Below are positions 6,433-13,390 of a DNA stretch of 13,390 nt, piece after piece. The DNA comes from Cyanobacteria bacterium UBA7694 (lineage in GTDB: Bacteria; Cyanobacteriota; Sericytochromatia; UBA7694): assembly GCA_002482705.1 (NCBI GenBank), contig DLGM01000171.1, forward strand, positions 2,378 to 15,767, in the 5' to 3' direction. A model generated the notes under the pieces. It searched no databases and had not been told where the DNA came from. It was given only the letters and a program-made list of their open reading frames with translations. Both the position numbers and the translations under genes were made by a program. Within the stretch, counting starts at the first letter, position 1. Every line of letters begins with the position of its first letter.

Positions 6433-6441
6433 TGTTACAAT
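6433..6441 (+). promoter_or_regulatory. Extended -10 promoter of the TrmH-type gene, leaderless arrangement
   Basis: TGTTACAAT is followed by GGCCCT and then ATG 6448, the same 6-nt distance as at the TetR gene. No Shine-Dalgarno is present, so the transcript should begin at or next to the start codon. Confidence 0.45.
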
Positions 6442-6447
6442 GGCCCT

Positions 6448-6927
6448 ATGCAGCCAATCATCGATGTTATTCTTCATAATGTTCGCTCCCTGTACAATGT
6501 TGGGAGCTTTTTTCGCACCTGTGATGGCGCGGGGGTGCGCCATCTCTACCTCACAGGGTATACCGGTTTTCCACCCCGTAAAGAGATCAGCAAAACGGCG
6601 CTAGGAGCCGAAGAACACCTATCCTGGAGCCATCACTGGGAGTTATTACCCCTGCTGGAGCAAATCAAGGCCGAGGGCACCCAATTGGTGGCTGTTGAGC
6701 GCAATCCCCGCAGCCAGCATTATTTGGAAGTGGCCTATCGCCCTCCGGTGGCCCTGTTGTTTGGCAATGAAGTGACCGGCATTGAAGCGGAGGTGGAAGC
6801 CTTGTGTGATGCCACCGCCCAGGTGCCCATGCATGGGTTTAAAGAGTCGCTGAACGTTGCGGTCTGTGGCGGGATTTTATTGTATGGGGTACGTGAGGCC
6901 TTGACCCGCTCTTGGGTTACGGGCTGA
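6448..6927 (+). CDS. SpoU/TrmH-family RNA 2'-O-ribose methyltransferase, minimal form
   Basis: A 159-aa SPOUT-fold enzyme consisting only of the catalytic trefoil-knot domain; this size is typical of the shortest SpoU members. Motif 1 is HNVRSLYNVGSFFRTCDGAG (10-29), with Asn11, Arg13 and the Asn-Val-Gly; it is followed by LYLTGYTGFPP and KTALGAEE. Motif 2 is VALLFGNEVTGIE (101-113) and motif 3, the knot, is VPMHGFKESLNVAVCGGILL (126-145). The family uses S-adenosylmethionine to methylate ribose 2'-OH in tRNA or rRNA. The exact target cannot be read from the sequence, and it lacks the TrmL-type N-terminal pattern, so no symbol is given. The frame is open back to 6322, but the upstream codons overlap the divergent SDR gene, and the promoter at 6433-6441 places the start at ATG 6448. 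Its 3' end overlaps the convergent DUF342 gene by 11 nt. Confidence 0.9.
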   Translation: MQPIIDVILHNVRSLYNVGSFFRTCDGAGVRHLYLTGYTGFPPRKEISKTALGAEEHLSWSHHWELLPLLEQIKAEGTQLVAVERNPRSQHYLEVAYRPPVALLFGNEVTGIEAEVEALCDATAQVPMHGFKESLNVAVCGGILLYGVREALTRSWVTG

Positions 6928-8476
6928 GATGGCGTTTGGCGGCGCTGAAGTATCCGCCTTCGCGCATTTCACCGACATGTTCTTCTGTGTCCCCCTGCTT
7001 TAAAAAGAAGCCCGGATAAATGCGTCCCTGCACGCTGACGGGATCCCCTTTTTGTTCATGCACCAGCAACTGCCGCAGGCGATGCAGTTCACTGCGCAGG
7101 CTGTCCATGCGCATTTGCAGGTGACGGCGGCGTTCGGTCAGGTGTTCCGGGGACAGCGGCGCAGCTCCCGTGCGGGCCTGAATCAGGGTGCGCAGGGTTT
7201 CATCGAGCTGGCGACGGGTCAGGAGAATGGCACGCTCTAAACGAAACAGGTGTTCCTCAAAGCCATCGCTGAGGCCCAATTCGACGCGCGTGGTGGGGTG
7301 AGCGGGGCTGCCGATGGTATGGGCTTGTAAATGCCCCAACAGCCGCAATCGCCCCCCTTCCAGTGTTCCGATCTGGGCATTGCCATTGACGCGCACATTG
7401 CAGTGGCGCAGGACGGTGGCAATCTCGAAATTGCCCCCACAGGCAATCACGGCATATTCTGCCGATCGGGCTCGCAAATGGCCGCTGATCTGTAAATGGC
7501 TGTGCTGGGCTTTAATATGTCCATGCACGTATAAATTGCCCCCGATTTGCAAGGTTGCAGCCTCGACATTGCCGAGAATATCCACATCCCCGGCGACATC
7601 AAGATGGCTGCCCGGTGCCACATCCCCGATAACCACCAGGGAGTCGGCCAGACAGATGGGCGTGTCGCCCCCTACCGCCGCTAGGGTGTGGACCGTATCC
7701 ACGCGTACCGATTGGAACAGGGGGACGGGACGCCCCGCTTGGGTGGCTACCAACAAGTTGGGATCATCGGGGGCTAAGGCCGTCCCCAGTGCCGGGCTGA
7801 GGGGAATATCCAGCCCTGGTCGCGGGGGCAGGCATTCACCTGTGACTTTCCAGCCTGCTTGTCCCGGCGTAGGAGGGGTTCGCCGCATCAGGGGGGTACC
7901 TGCTTCGACGTGGGGTAATTTGTGCAAGCGCTCCGTGGGGGTATCTTGCCAGCCGCTGGGGTCTGTGTCTGCCAGTAAGAAGGTCAGGATCGCATCTTCC
8001 CCATCTATCGGCAGGCTGCCTTGAGCGATCGGCAGATCGCTGACATCCCCGACTTCACAGGCCAATTCGACCATGTCTTCGAGAATGCCTTGGGTAATGC
8101 CCTGGTGCTGTAAGCGTTCGTACAGGCGTTCGCGATCGGGGCATTCTCCCGGGTAAGCGGGCTCAAGGGTGATCCAGGCTGCCATGGCATCAGGCGCAAT
8201 GCGGAGGCGCAAATTGGCTTCGACCCGATAGGCCACTCGCCGCACCATGACCTTGTTTAGGCGCTCCCAATTGATGCGCATCAGCTCTTCGACAATATGG
8301 TCTTCGAGGTGGTATTCCGAGGAGCTAAAACCGCTCTCTAAGAGCGCTTCCATGATCTCTTCAAAGCTGAGATGGCCCTGTAAAACCTCGCGGGGGTTGA
8401 CGGTAATATAAACCGCAAAGCGATCATCTGAATAACGAACCTGGACGGGGTTGAGCGCATTGGATGCCTCTGCCAT
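6917..8476 (-). CDS. DUF342/FapA-family beta-helix protein
   Basis: A 519-aa protein with the layout of the DUF342 (FapA) family. The N-terminal alpha/beta part (about 10-170) includes VNPREVLQGHLSFEEIMEAL and EANLRLRIAPDAMAAWITLE. The region at about 188-250 has GTPLMRRTPPTPGQAGWKVTG. A right-handed beta-helix follows, made of short Gly-punctuated turns (about 255-395): VVIGDVAPGSHLDVAGDVDI, LGNVEAATLQIGGNLYVHGH, YAVIACGGNFEIATVL and VRVNGNAQIGTLEGG. Residues about 405-475 are a charged coiled coil (RLERAILLTRRQLDETLRTL, then MRMDSLRSELHRLRQLL), and VQGRIYPG is the usual final strand. Members are annotated as flagellar assembly protein A or as polymerase-like; I see no flagellar gene here, so the role is open. 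ATG 8476 is 11 nt from an excellent AAGGAGG (8488-8494). The in-frame TTG 8482, two codons upstream, is 5 nt away and is an equally possible start. Confidence 0.87.
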   Translation of the reverse strand: MAEASNALNPVQVRYSDDRFAVYITVNPREVLQGHLSFEEIMEALLESGFSSSEYHLEDHIVEELMRINWERLNKVMVRRVAYRVEANLRLRIAPDAMAAWITLEPAYPGECPDRERLYERLQHQGITQGILEDMVELACEVGDVSDLPIAQGSLPIDGEDAILTFLLADTDPSGWQDTPTERLHKLPHVEAGTPLMRRTPPTPGQAGWKVTGECLPPRPGLDIPLSPALGTALAPDDPNLLVATQAGRPVPLFQSVRVDTVHTLAAVGGDTPICLADSLVVIGDVAPGSHLDVAGDVDILGNVEAATLQIGGNLYVHGHIKAQHSHLQISGHLRARSAEYAVIACGGNFEIATVLRHCNVRVNGNAQIGTLEGGRLRLLGHLQAHTIGSPAHPTTRVELGLSDGFEEHLFRLERAILLTRRQLDETLRTLIQARTGAAPLSPEHLTERRRHLQMRMDSLRSELHRLRQLLVHEQKGDPVSVQGRIYPGFFLKQGDTEEHVGEMREGGYFSAAKRHLSP

Positions 8477-8505
8477 GCACAATTTTCCCTCCTTGGTTTG
8501 TTTCC

Positions 8506-8534
8506 ATTGTGCTGAGCGGGCTGGTGTTTGTCAA
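8506..8534 (-). promoter_or_regulatory. sigma70-type promoter of the DUF342 gene
   Basis: On the minus strand a perfect TTGACA -35 (8534 to 8529) is separated by exactly 17 nt from CACAAT (8511 to 8506), which matches four of six -10 positions. Transcription should start near 8499, just upstream of the AAGGAGG ribosome site at 8488-8494. Confidence 0.6.
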
Positions 8535-8567
8535 TGTAACGTTTACGCTGAACCGCTCGGACTGGGG

Positions 8568-8599
8568 TATCATGGTAAGGAGCTTTAAGCTCAGAGGAG
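8568..8599 (+). promoter_or_regulatory. Possible promoter, palindrome and ribosome site of the acyltransferase gene
   Basis: TATCAT (8568-8573) is a fair -10, though no good -35 is seen. It is followed by the 13-bp palindrome GAGCTTTAAGCTC (8580-8592), which could be an operator lying over the transcript start. AGGAG at 8595-8599 is 10 nt before the GTG start. This 133-bp spacer is divergent and also holds the DUF342 promoter. Confidence 0.35.
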
Positions 8600-8609
8600 T
8601 TGGAAACCG

Positions 8610-9755
8610 GTGCATATTTACACCCGCGCTTCCCTTGAACATCTGCCCTGGCCGGACCATGTGGATGGGGCCTATGCCCGCAGCCTGTTGTCGGCCTTTG
8701 TCAATGAGGGGCCAGCGGCTTATATCGACAATGCCCGGGTCGATTTACACCTGCTTTCCGCTGAAGAACAAGTATTTCCGATTATTCTCAGCAATTCGGA
8801 TGTGACTGAACCCAATTCGTACGTGTGTTCTCCCAGCGCCCATTACATTGATTACACCCTGCGTGAAATCGAGCTGGAGCTGCATAACAAACCCCATTTG
8901 CGCGCCATGGCCACTCCGGTGGTGCATGCGTTGGGGCGTGTGCTCAAAGGCCTTGATTTTGAACGGGTGGTCTATTTTAACAATTGGCTTGTTTCCACCA
9001 ACCTCTTCCCGGCCTTTGACTGGAGCCAAGCGGAGCGTTTGCGTAAGTTTATTACCGCGCGCTACCCGGATCGGGCCCTGATTGTGCGCTCGATCAATAT
9101 GGAGCTCAACCAAACCATTTTTAATGCCTTGCTCGGGGCCGGATTCATTCCCATTTTCAGCCGCCAGGTCTATATTCTCGATCCTTCCAGTGGTGCACAC
9201 CACCAAAAAAAACAGGTCAAGTTCGATCGCATTCTCGAACGGCGCACTCAGCCCACCTGGCGTTTGCTGACTTCGGCCGACAGCCGCTTGGGGCCACGCA
9301 TTCGCGAGCTATACGACAGCCTGTATCTCGACAAATACTCCCGTCTCAATCCACGTTTTAATGGGCGTTTTTTCCAGGCCTGTCTGGATCATGGCTGGGT
9401 GACCCTGCACGGGATGTTTATCCAAGACCAACTGATGGGGGTGGCCGGGTATTTTGCCCGTGATGGCGTTATGACGCCGCCGATTGTGGGTTATGATCGC
9501 AGCCGCCCGCAAAAGGAGGGTCTCTATCGCTTGGTGATGCTCAAGCTCAGCGATGAGGCTGAGCGTTTGGGATATATTCTCAACTGCAGCTCTGGGGCCG
9601 CCGAGTTCAAACGCCATCGTGGCTGCGTGCCCAGCGTAGAGTATAACCTGGTCTACTGCGGCCATTTGCCGCGCAATCGTCAATGGCCTTGGAAGCTCTT
9701 GGCACAACTGACTCGCGGGGTATTGGTGCCCCTGATGCAAAAGCTGGAACTCTGA
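8610..9755 (+). CDS. GNAT/FemAB-like acyltransferase
   Basis: A 381-aa soluble protein starting at GTG 8610. No signal peptide or membrane helix is seen. The C-terminal half (about 215-350) looks like an acyl-CoA N-acyltransferase fold of the FemAB/CelD-like branch: RELYDSLYLDKYSRLNPRFN (232-251), WVTLHGMFIQDQLMGVAGYF (263-282) with the strand-turn-strand typical of these domains, VGYDRSRPQKEGLYRLVM (293-310), LNCSSGAAEFKRHRGC (324-339) and VEYNLVYCGHLP (343-354). The SSGAAEFKRHRG...EYNLVY block is the most conserved-looking part and probably shapes the active site. The N-terminal half (about 1-200) resembles a second, degenerate copy of the fold, as is common in two-domain Fem-like proteins. 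Substrate is unknown; known relatives modify peptidoglycan precursors, polysaccharides or small amines. It stands alone, 62 bp before the giant gene, possibly as an independent unit. Confidence 0.65.
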   Translation: MHIYTRASLEHLPWPDHVDGAYARSLLSAFVNEGPAAYIDNARVDLHLLSAEEQVFPIILSNSDVTEPNSYVCSPSAHYIDYTLREIELELHNKPHLRAMATPVVHALGRVLKGLDFERVVYFNNWLVSTNLFPAFDWSQAERLRKFITARYPDRALIVRSINMELNQTIFNALLGAGFIPIFSRQVYILDPSSGAHHQKKQVKFDRILERRTQPTWRLLTSADSRLGPRIRELYDSLYLDKYSRLNPRFNGRFFQACLDHGWVTLHGMFIQDQLMGVAGYFARDGVMTPPIVGYDRSRPQKEGLYRLVMLKLSDEAERLGYILNCSSGAAEFKRHRGCVPSVEYNLVYCGHLPRNRQWPWKLLAQLTRGVLVPLMQKLEL

Positions 9756-9776
9756 TTTATCCCCCGCGAAAGCGCA

Positions 9777-9785
9777 TGTTAGAAT
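9777..9785 (+). promoter_or_regulatory. Extended -10 promoter of the giant propeller gene
   Basis: TGTTAGAAT fits the extended -10 motif seen before other genes here. Transcription should begin near 9792, leaving about 26 nt of leader. The only ribosome-site candidate is a weak GGAAAG starting at 9803, 12 nt from ATG 9818. Confidence 0.5.
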
Positions 9786-9817
9786 GGGGAAACCCTCCTT
9801 TTGGAAAGTGACAACCT

Positions 9818-12800
9818 ATGGCAGAGCAAACCCCTGATCCGATCGTACAGGAACTCCTGGCTCGGGAAATCATCACCCCCGAACAGGCCGCCTTGGCTTC
9901 TCAGACCCTGGCCGATAACCGCCAAGCGGGGCAACAGGCCCTGGCAGGCAAGCGCTACGAATTGGATATGCAGGCCTATGCTGTGCGTGTGTTTTCTTAT
10001 CCTGAAGCCCAACTACAGGCCACCATTGAACTGCCGCGCCCGGCCAATGCCCGTTGGGATGCCGAAAACTGGGAGCTGACGGGCACCCATGTCACGCTCT
10101 TTAACCTCGAAACCAGCAAAAAGCAGGAAGACATCGAGTGGCGACCGGGCCCGATCATCAGCGTTGTGGACAGTGGCCGTGGTCTCTTTCTGGATGGCCC
10201 TTTTCTCAGCCAGTCGAATCTGCCTTTGGTCAGTTATATCTCCTGTGCAACCTATCCCAAACAGGCTCAGGATGCACTGCCGCTTGAGCTTTTGATCGCC
10301 CCTTCGCGCCAACGGGCCGCCGTTCTTGACCGGGGTGCTGGCGTCATCCATCTGCTCGACCTCAATGCTGGGCAACTGGTGCGCTCTGTTGAGGTGCGTA
10401 AACCTGGCTCTAGCAAAGGGTTGAGCGCTGCTTTTGCAGAACAAAAATCAACGCTTTATGTCAGCGATGGCTCTTCCAGCTTCAGCGCCATTTCCCTTAC
10501 CGATGGCAGTGTGCGTAAAGTTTCTCCTGGGGTCGGTTTATTGGGCAGCCTGGTGGTGACCCGTGACGAGTCGCAGCTCTATTTTCTGACCACCAAGCCC
10601 AATGCCAGTTTGCGCGTGCTCGATCTGGCCAGCGAACAAGTGGCCAAAGAAATTGCCATCAAAGGCGATTTGTTTAGCGCCAGCAGTGATGACCCGAGCG
10701 ATTTACTGGCCCTCTCCCCTGACGGCGAGAATCTTTTGCTGATGACCTACCTCAATGAACCTGAACCCTTTACCCCCGTAATCAGCGTGATTCAGGCCAG
10801 CAAGCAGAAAACCACCCAGCGCTTTGCAATTAAAGACGGCACCAAGCCCCTGTTGCTGGCTTTTGCAGGCATCAACCCGCTGGCAGAAAAAAACCAGAGT
10901 GTGGTCGAGCTGCTGCTCGGTTTGGGCCTCGTCACGGATGATGATCTGTACCAAGCCCGCGTCGCTGTGCGCCAAAAGAATATGGAAGAGGCGCAGCGAG
11001 CCCAAGAAGCTGCCGCCGCCGCTGCCCCTTTGGTGGATCTTGACCAGCGGGCCTTTGAAGAGGCCCAGCGTGAACAGGAAGAAAAGGCCGAAGCCCCTGA
11101 AGAAGAGGCCGATCCCAATGCCCCCCCGCCCTTTAAGCCTGAAAAGGCCCCGCAACTGAACATTTCCCCGGCGGCGGATGAGCTGATCACGAAGTTCTGT
11201 GCTGAGCAGGTCTTTAAGATGTCTCAGGGTGAACTCGATTTAATACGTGACCCGGATTTAACCGAGCCTTTGCAGCGCCTACAGGCTGCAGCGACCCGTG
11301 CCCGCAATGAAATCGAGTGGCATACGGGGGCCATTATCAAATTGCGCAATTTGGTCGATGAGCTGCATCTTGAGGTGGTCATCACCCGTGAGCAGGTCGA
11401 AAACATGTTACACAAACATGAACGCGACTCGCTGGTCAAAGACGGTTTAAAGACGGTGCCTTCCAACTGTCCCAACTGCGCCAAGCCGCTGTTTGGCAGC
11501 TACAGCTGCTCCTACTGCGGATATGAAGTCGAGCGCCCGGAAGAGTTGCTCAAGCGCGGGTTAATCAGTATTGCCACGATTGGCCCGATTGACAACCTGC
11601 CGCTGGGGCACTTCTTAATGATCGATATCGAAGGCAAACGCATTATTGAAGTGGATGAAAAGCGCAATATTTTCTGGAGCGTGGGTAAAGATGTGCTCAC
11701 CGAAGCCGGGATTGAGCTCAACTTCCCCCGTGACGCTGTGCGTCTGGCCACCCGCAATACCCTGATCACCGACTACAGTGACAACCACGTCTTTGAGATT
11801 ACCCCCAGTGGCCGCCGTTTCTGGGATTTTAACACCAGCTTGTCTGACCATCACCGGCTGGCCAACCCGGTACGGGCTACGGCCAATGGCCTTAACCACG
11901 TGCTGATTGTTGATCAGGGCCATCACCGCGTGATCGAAGTCGATCGGGACAGCGACATTCTGCGCAGCTTTGGGGAGCAAGGGAAACCCGGCATTGAAGA
12001 CGGTCTGCTCAATACGCCCAGTGATGTACAGCGTTTGGTCAATGGCAATGTCTTAATTACCGATACCGGCAACCATCGCATTGTGGAGTTTGAGGACAAA
12101 CAAATTGTCTGGCAATATGGCAATGCGGACAATGCCACTGCCGGGGCCTACGGCAATGGCCCTGACCAGCTCAGTTACCCCCAATCGGCCCTACGCTTGG
12201 ATAATGGCAATACCCTGATTGTTGACGCGGGTAACCTGCGGGTCATGGAAGTGAGCCAGGACAAAGCCCTGGTGTGGGAGCACTCTCTGGCCGAAGGCCC
12301 CGATGAAGAGCGGATGGATGCCCCTTTCCGGGCCGCTTATATGCGCAATGGTCTGGTGATGGTCTTGGGCGAAAGCTCCGTGATTGAATACGATCCCCGT
12401 GAGAAAAAAGTGGTGTGGTCATGCATGATGTCTGACTTTGCCAAAGCTCAGGTCCAGCTCAAAGCTGATGATTCGGCCCGTAAGGTATTTATGCGCCACG
12501 GGGTTCGCAACCCCTATATGCGCACCGCTGATAAAACTGACGAAGCCGATGCCAAAGCGGCGGAAGCCACCCAGCGCATGCAGGAGTTATTGGCCAAGCG
12601 TCTGGCTTCCCGTGGCACCGATACCAACAAGGCCCACATTACCATCTTGGGTGATAAACCCAAGCTCGAAACCCTTGAGTTTTATCTGGTCGAGCGCATG
12701 AAAAACCGCATTGTGCGCACCAACCGCGATGGTATTTTGAGCTGGCGTTATGGCGAGGCCAGTGGGCAAACCCTCAATAAACCCCATGCCTGTCTAAAGA

Positions 12801-13390
12801 CCCCCCAAGGGCAGGTCCTCATTTCAGATACCGACAATCACCGCATTATCTTGGTTGAGCCCTCGACCTCAGCGATTGTGTGGCAGCTTGGTGAAACGGG
12901 TAAATCGGGCAATGGCGCTGATCTGCTCAACCGCCCCCGTTCTGCCCAGATGCTTGCCAATGGCAATTTGCTGGTGGTGGACCAAAACAATCGCCGTGTT
13001 TTTGAAATCACCCGCGCCAAAGAGATTGTCTGGAGTTTTGAAGGCCTCGAACACCTGTCATCGCCCTATCAGGCCCAGAAACTCGACAGCGGCAATGTCC
13101 TGATTACCGACTGGGGAGCCCACTATGTCTTTGAAATCAACTTAGCGGGTGAAATCGTCTGGTCTTTTGGAGAGAAAAAAGTCGCTGGCGCTGATGACGC
13201 CCATCTCAGTTACCCTGAGTCGGCCCAGCGTTTGCCCTCGGGCAATACCCTGATCGTGGATACCCGCAATGAGCGCATCCTCGAAGTGGAGCCCTCCGGG
13301 GCCGTGACCTGGGTGCTCAGTGGTCAGGACGAACCCAAATTTAATACGCCCACCTATGCCAAACGTTTTGCCAATGGCAATACCTTGGTG
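9818..13390 (+). CDS. Giant multi-domain beta-propeller scaffold protein with zinc ribbon (3' end beyond window)
   Basis: The frame from ATG 9818 is open for 1,191 codons to the window edge, with no stop. No signal peptide is seen, so it is probably cytoplasmic. Domains in order: a helical motif at 9-35 (VQELLAREIITPEQAALASQ) like T2SSE_N/MshEN repeats; a YVTN-like beta-propeller at about 45-350 (LELLIAPSRQRAAVLDRGAG, TLYVSDGSSSFSAISLTDGS, LLALSPDGENLLLM); a second helical motif at 362-388 (VVELLLGLGLVTDDDLYQAR); an Ala/Glu/Pro-rich linker at 392-447; a helical part ending in a third copy at 512-538 (LVDELHLEVVITREQVENML); a zinc ribbon, Cys551, Cys554, Cys564 and Cys567 (CPNC-X9-CSYC); an NHL/arylsulfotransferase-like propeller at about 598-867; a charged helical insert at about 871-950; and more propeller blades from about 952 to the end. 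Nothing catalytic is seen. I infer a scaffold or sensor that binds partners through propellers; the family as a whole is not one I recognise. Confidence 0.85.
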   Translation, partial: MAEQTPDPIVQELLAREIITPEQAALASQTLADNRQAGQQALAGKRYELDMQAYAVRVFSYPEAQLQATIELPRPANARWDAENWELTGTHVTLFNLETSKKQEDIEWRPGPIISVVDSGRGLFLDGPFLSQSNLPLVSYISCATYPKQAQDALPLELLIAPSRQRAAVLDRGAGVIHLLDLNAGQLVRSVEVRKPGSSKGLSAAFAEQKSTLYVSDGSSSFSAISLTDGSVRKVSPGVGLLGSLVVTRDESQLYFLTTKPNASLRVLDLASEQVAKEIAIKGDLFSASSDDPSDLLALSPDGENLLLMTYLNEPEPFTPVISVIQASKQKTTQRFAIKDGTKPLLLAFAGINPLAEKNQSVVELLLGLGLVTDDDLYQARVAVRQKNMEEAQRAQEAAAAAAPLVDLDQRAFEEAQREQEEKAEAPEEEADPNAPPPFKPEKAPQLNISPAADELITKFCAEQVFKMSQGELDLIRDPDLTEPLQRLQAAATRARNEIEWHTGAIIKLRNLVDELHLEVVITREQVENMLHKHERDSLVKDGLKTVPSNCPNCAKPLFGSYSCSYCGYEVERPEELLKRGLISIATIGPIDNLPLGHFLMIDIEGKRIIEVDEKRNIFWSVGKDVLTEAGIELNFPRDAVRLATRNTLITDYSDNHVFEITPSGRRFWDFNTSLSDHHRLANPVRATANGLNHVLIVDQGHHRVIEVDRDSDILRSFGEQGKPGIEDGLLNTPSDVQRLVNGNVLITDTGNHRIVEFEDKQIVWQYGNADNATAGAYGNGPDQLSYPQSALRLDNGNTLIVDAGNLRVMEVSQDKALVWEHSLAEGPDEERMDAPFRAAYMRNGLVMVLGESSVIEYDPREKKVVWSCMMSDFAKAQVQLKADDSARKVFMRHGVRNPYMRTADKTDEADAKAAEATQRMQELLAKRLASRGTDTNKAHITILGDKPKLETLEFYLVERMKNRIVRTNRDGILSWRYGEASGQTLNKPHACLKTPQGQVLISDTDNHRIILVEPSTSAIVWQLGETGKSGNGADLLNRPRSAQMLANGNLLVVDQNNRRVFEITRAKEIVWSFEGLEHLSSPYQAQKLDSGNVLITDWGAHYVFEINLAGEIVWSFGEKKVAGADDAHLSYPESAQRLPSGNTLIVDTRNERILEVEPSGAVTWVLSGQDEPKFNTPTYAKRFANGNTLV
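11609..13390 (+). repeat. Tandem NHL/arylsulfotransferase-like blade repeats within the giant gene
   Basis: A unit of about 42-55 codons recurs with core NGNxLIxDxxNxRVxExxxxxxIVWxFG. Clear copies begin near 11733, 11866, 12020, 12184, 12785, 12941, 13067 and 13219, with a cut-off copy near 13355. Weaker copies lie near 11609 and 12329. Nucleotide echoes are short (for example AATGGCAATACC several times), so the copies are old at DNA level. The array is interrupted at about 12430-12670 by the charged helical insert. Confidence 0.75.

Noticed and set aside
6322..6447. Longer N-terminus for the TrmH-type protein
   Set aside because: The extra 42 codons lie over the divergent SDR gene's start and promoter, and the family motif begins right after ATG 6448.
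7314..8024. 236-aa plus-strand open frame opposite the DUF342 gene
   Set aside because: The composition (Pro/Arg/Ser/Trp-rich) and lack of motifs are those of an antisense shadow, while the minus frame matches DUF342 throughout.
4066..9790. Shared 12-mer TTAGAATGGGGA at 4066-4077 and 9779-9790
   Set aside because: In a window of this size a few 12-mers are expected to recur by chance; only the second copy sits at a promoter position with the TG extension.
1..13390. CRISPR array, tRNA or rRNA genes, transposase or insertion sequence
   Set aside because: I saw no regularly spaced identical repeats, no cloverleaf or rRNA-like sequence, and no transposase motifs with terminal inverted repeats.

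Overview
The window is 13,390 bp of bacterial DNA at moderately high GC (about 53-58% in most genes), using the standard genetic code. Genes are packed tightly, spacers are short, and the long genes are free of frameshifts. The gene mix includes a DUF512-type PDZ/radical-SAM protein, a DUF342/FapA protein, a short SpoU methyltransferase, an SDR-DUF2867 fusion and a very large multi-propeller protein. This mix would fit a lineage near non-photosynthetic Cyanobacteriota (Sericytochromatia/Blackallbacteria-like) or another deep Terrabacteria group. That placement is a weak inference; no rRNA or tRNA is present to settle it.

Layout. 1-203: the last residues of a multi-pass membrane protein, probably an MFS transporter. 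200-1561 (minus): a modular cysteine-protease protein. Its N-terminal half holds a C80/caspase-like self-processing domain (H151, C185). Its AT-richer C-terminal half carries a transglutaminase/papain-like Cys-His-Asp arrangement (C371, H402, D417). It reads like a polymorphic toxin or effector and has its own good sigma70-type promoter. 1562-1878: an AT-rich spacer followed by a compact, apparently unassigned, structured RNA candidate. 1879-4015: a DUF512 PDZ/radical-SAM protein overlapping a membrane-anchored DOT1-like methyltransferase. 4016-4174: a spacer with a perfect 8-bp inverted repeat and a possible 26-aa ORF. 4175-4945: a TetR/WHG regulator. 4939-6375 (minus): an NAD(P)-binding SDR with a DUF2867 tail. 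6448-6927: a minimal SpoU/TrmH RNA methyltransferase. 6917-8476 (minus): a DUF342/FapA-family protein. 8610-9755: a GNAT/FemAB-like acyltransferase. 9818-13390: the first 1,191 codons of a giant protein with an N-terminal YVTN-like propeller, three copies of a T2SSE_N/MshEN-like helical motif, a zinc ribbon and NHL/arylsulfotransferase-like beta-propeller blades running off the end.

Genes mostly stand alone or in pairs, and no single pathway is evident. Two architectural habits recur. All three convergent gene pairs overlap at their stop codons (by 4, 7 and 11 nt), with no terminator. Five genes are preceded by an extended -10 motif TGnTAnnnT. For the TetR and TrmH genes the -10 box lies exactly 6 nt before the ATG and there is no good Shine-Dalgarno, which suggests leaderless transcripts.

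The items most worth a second look are the two-protease modular protein, the structured RNA candidate, and the domain architecture of the giant protein.
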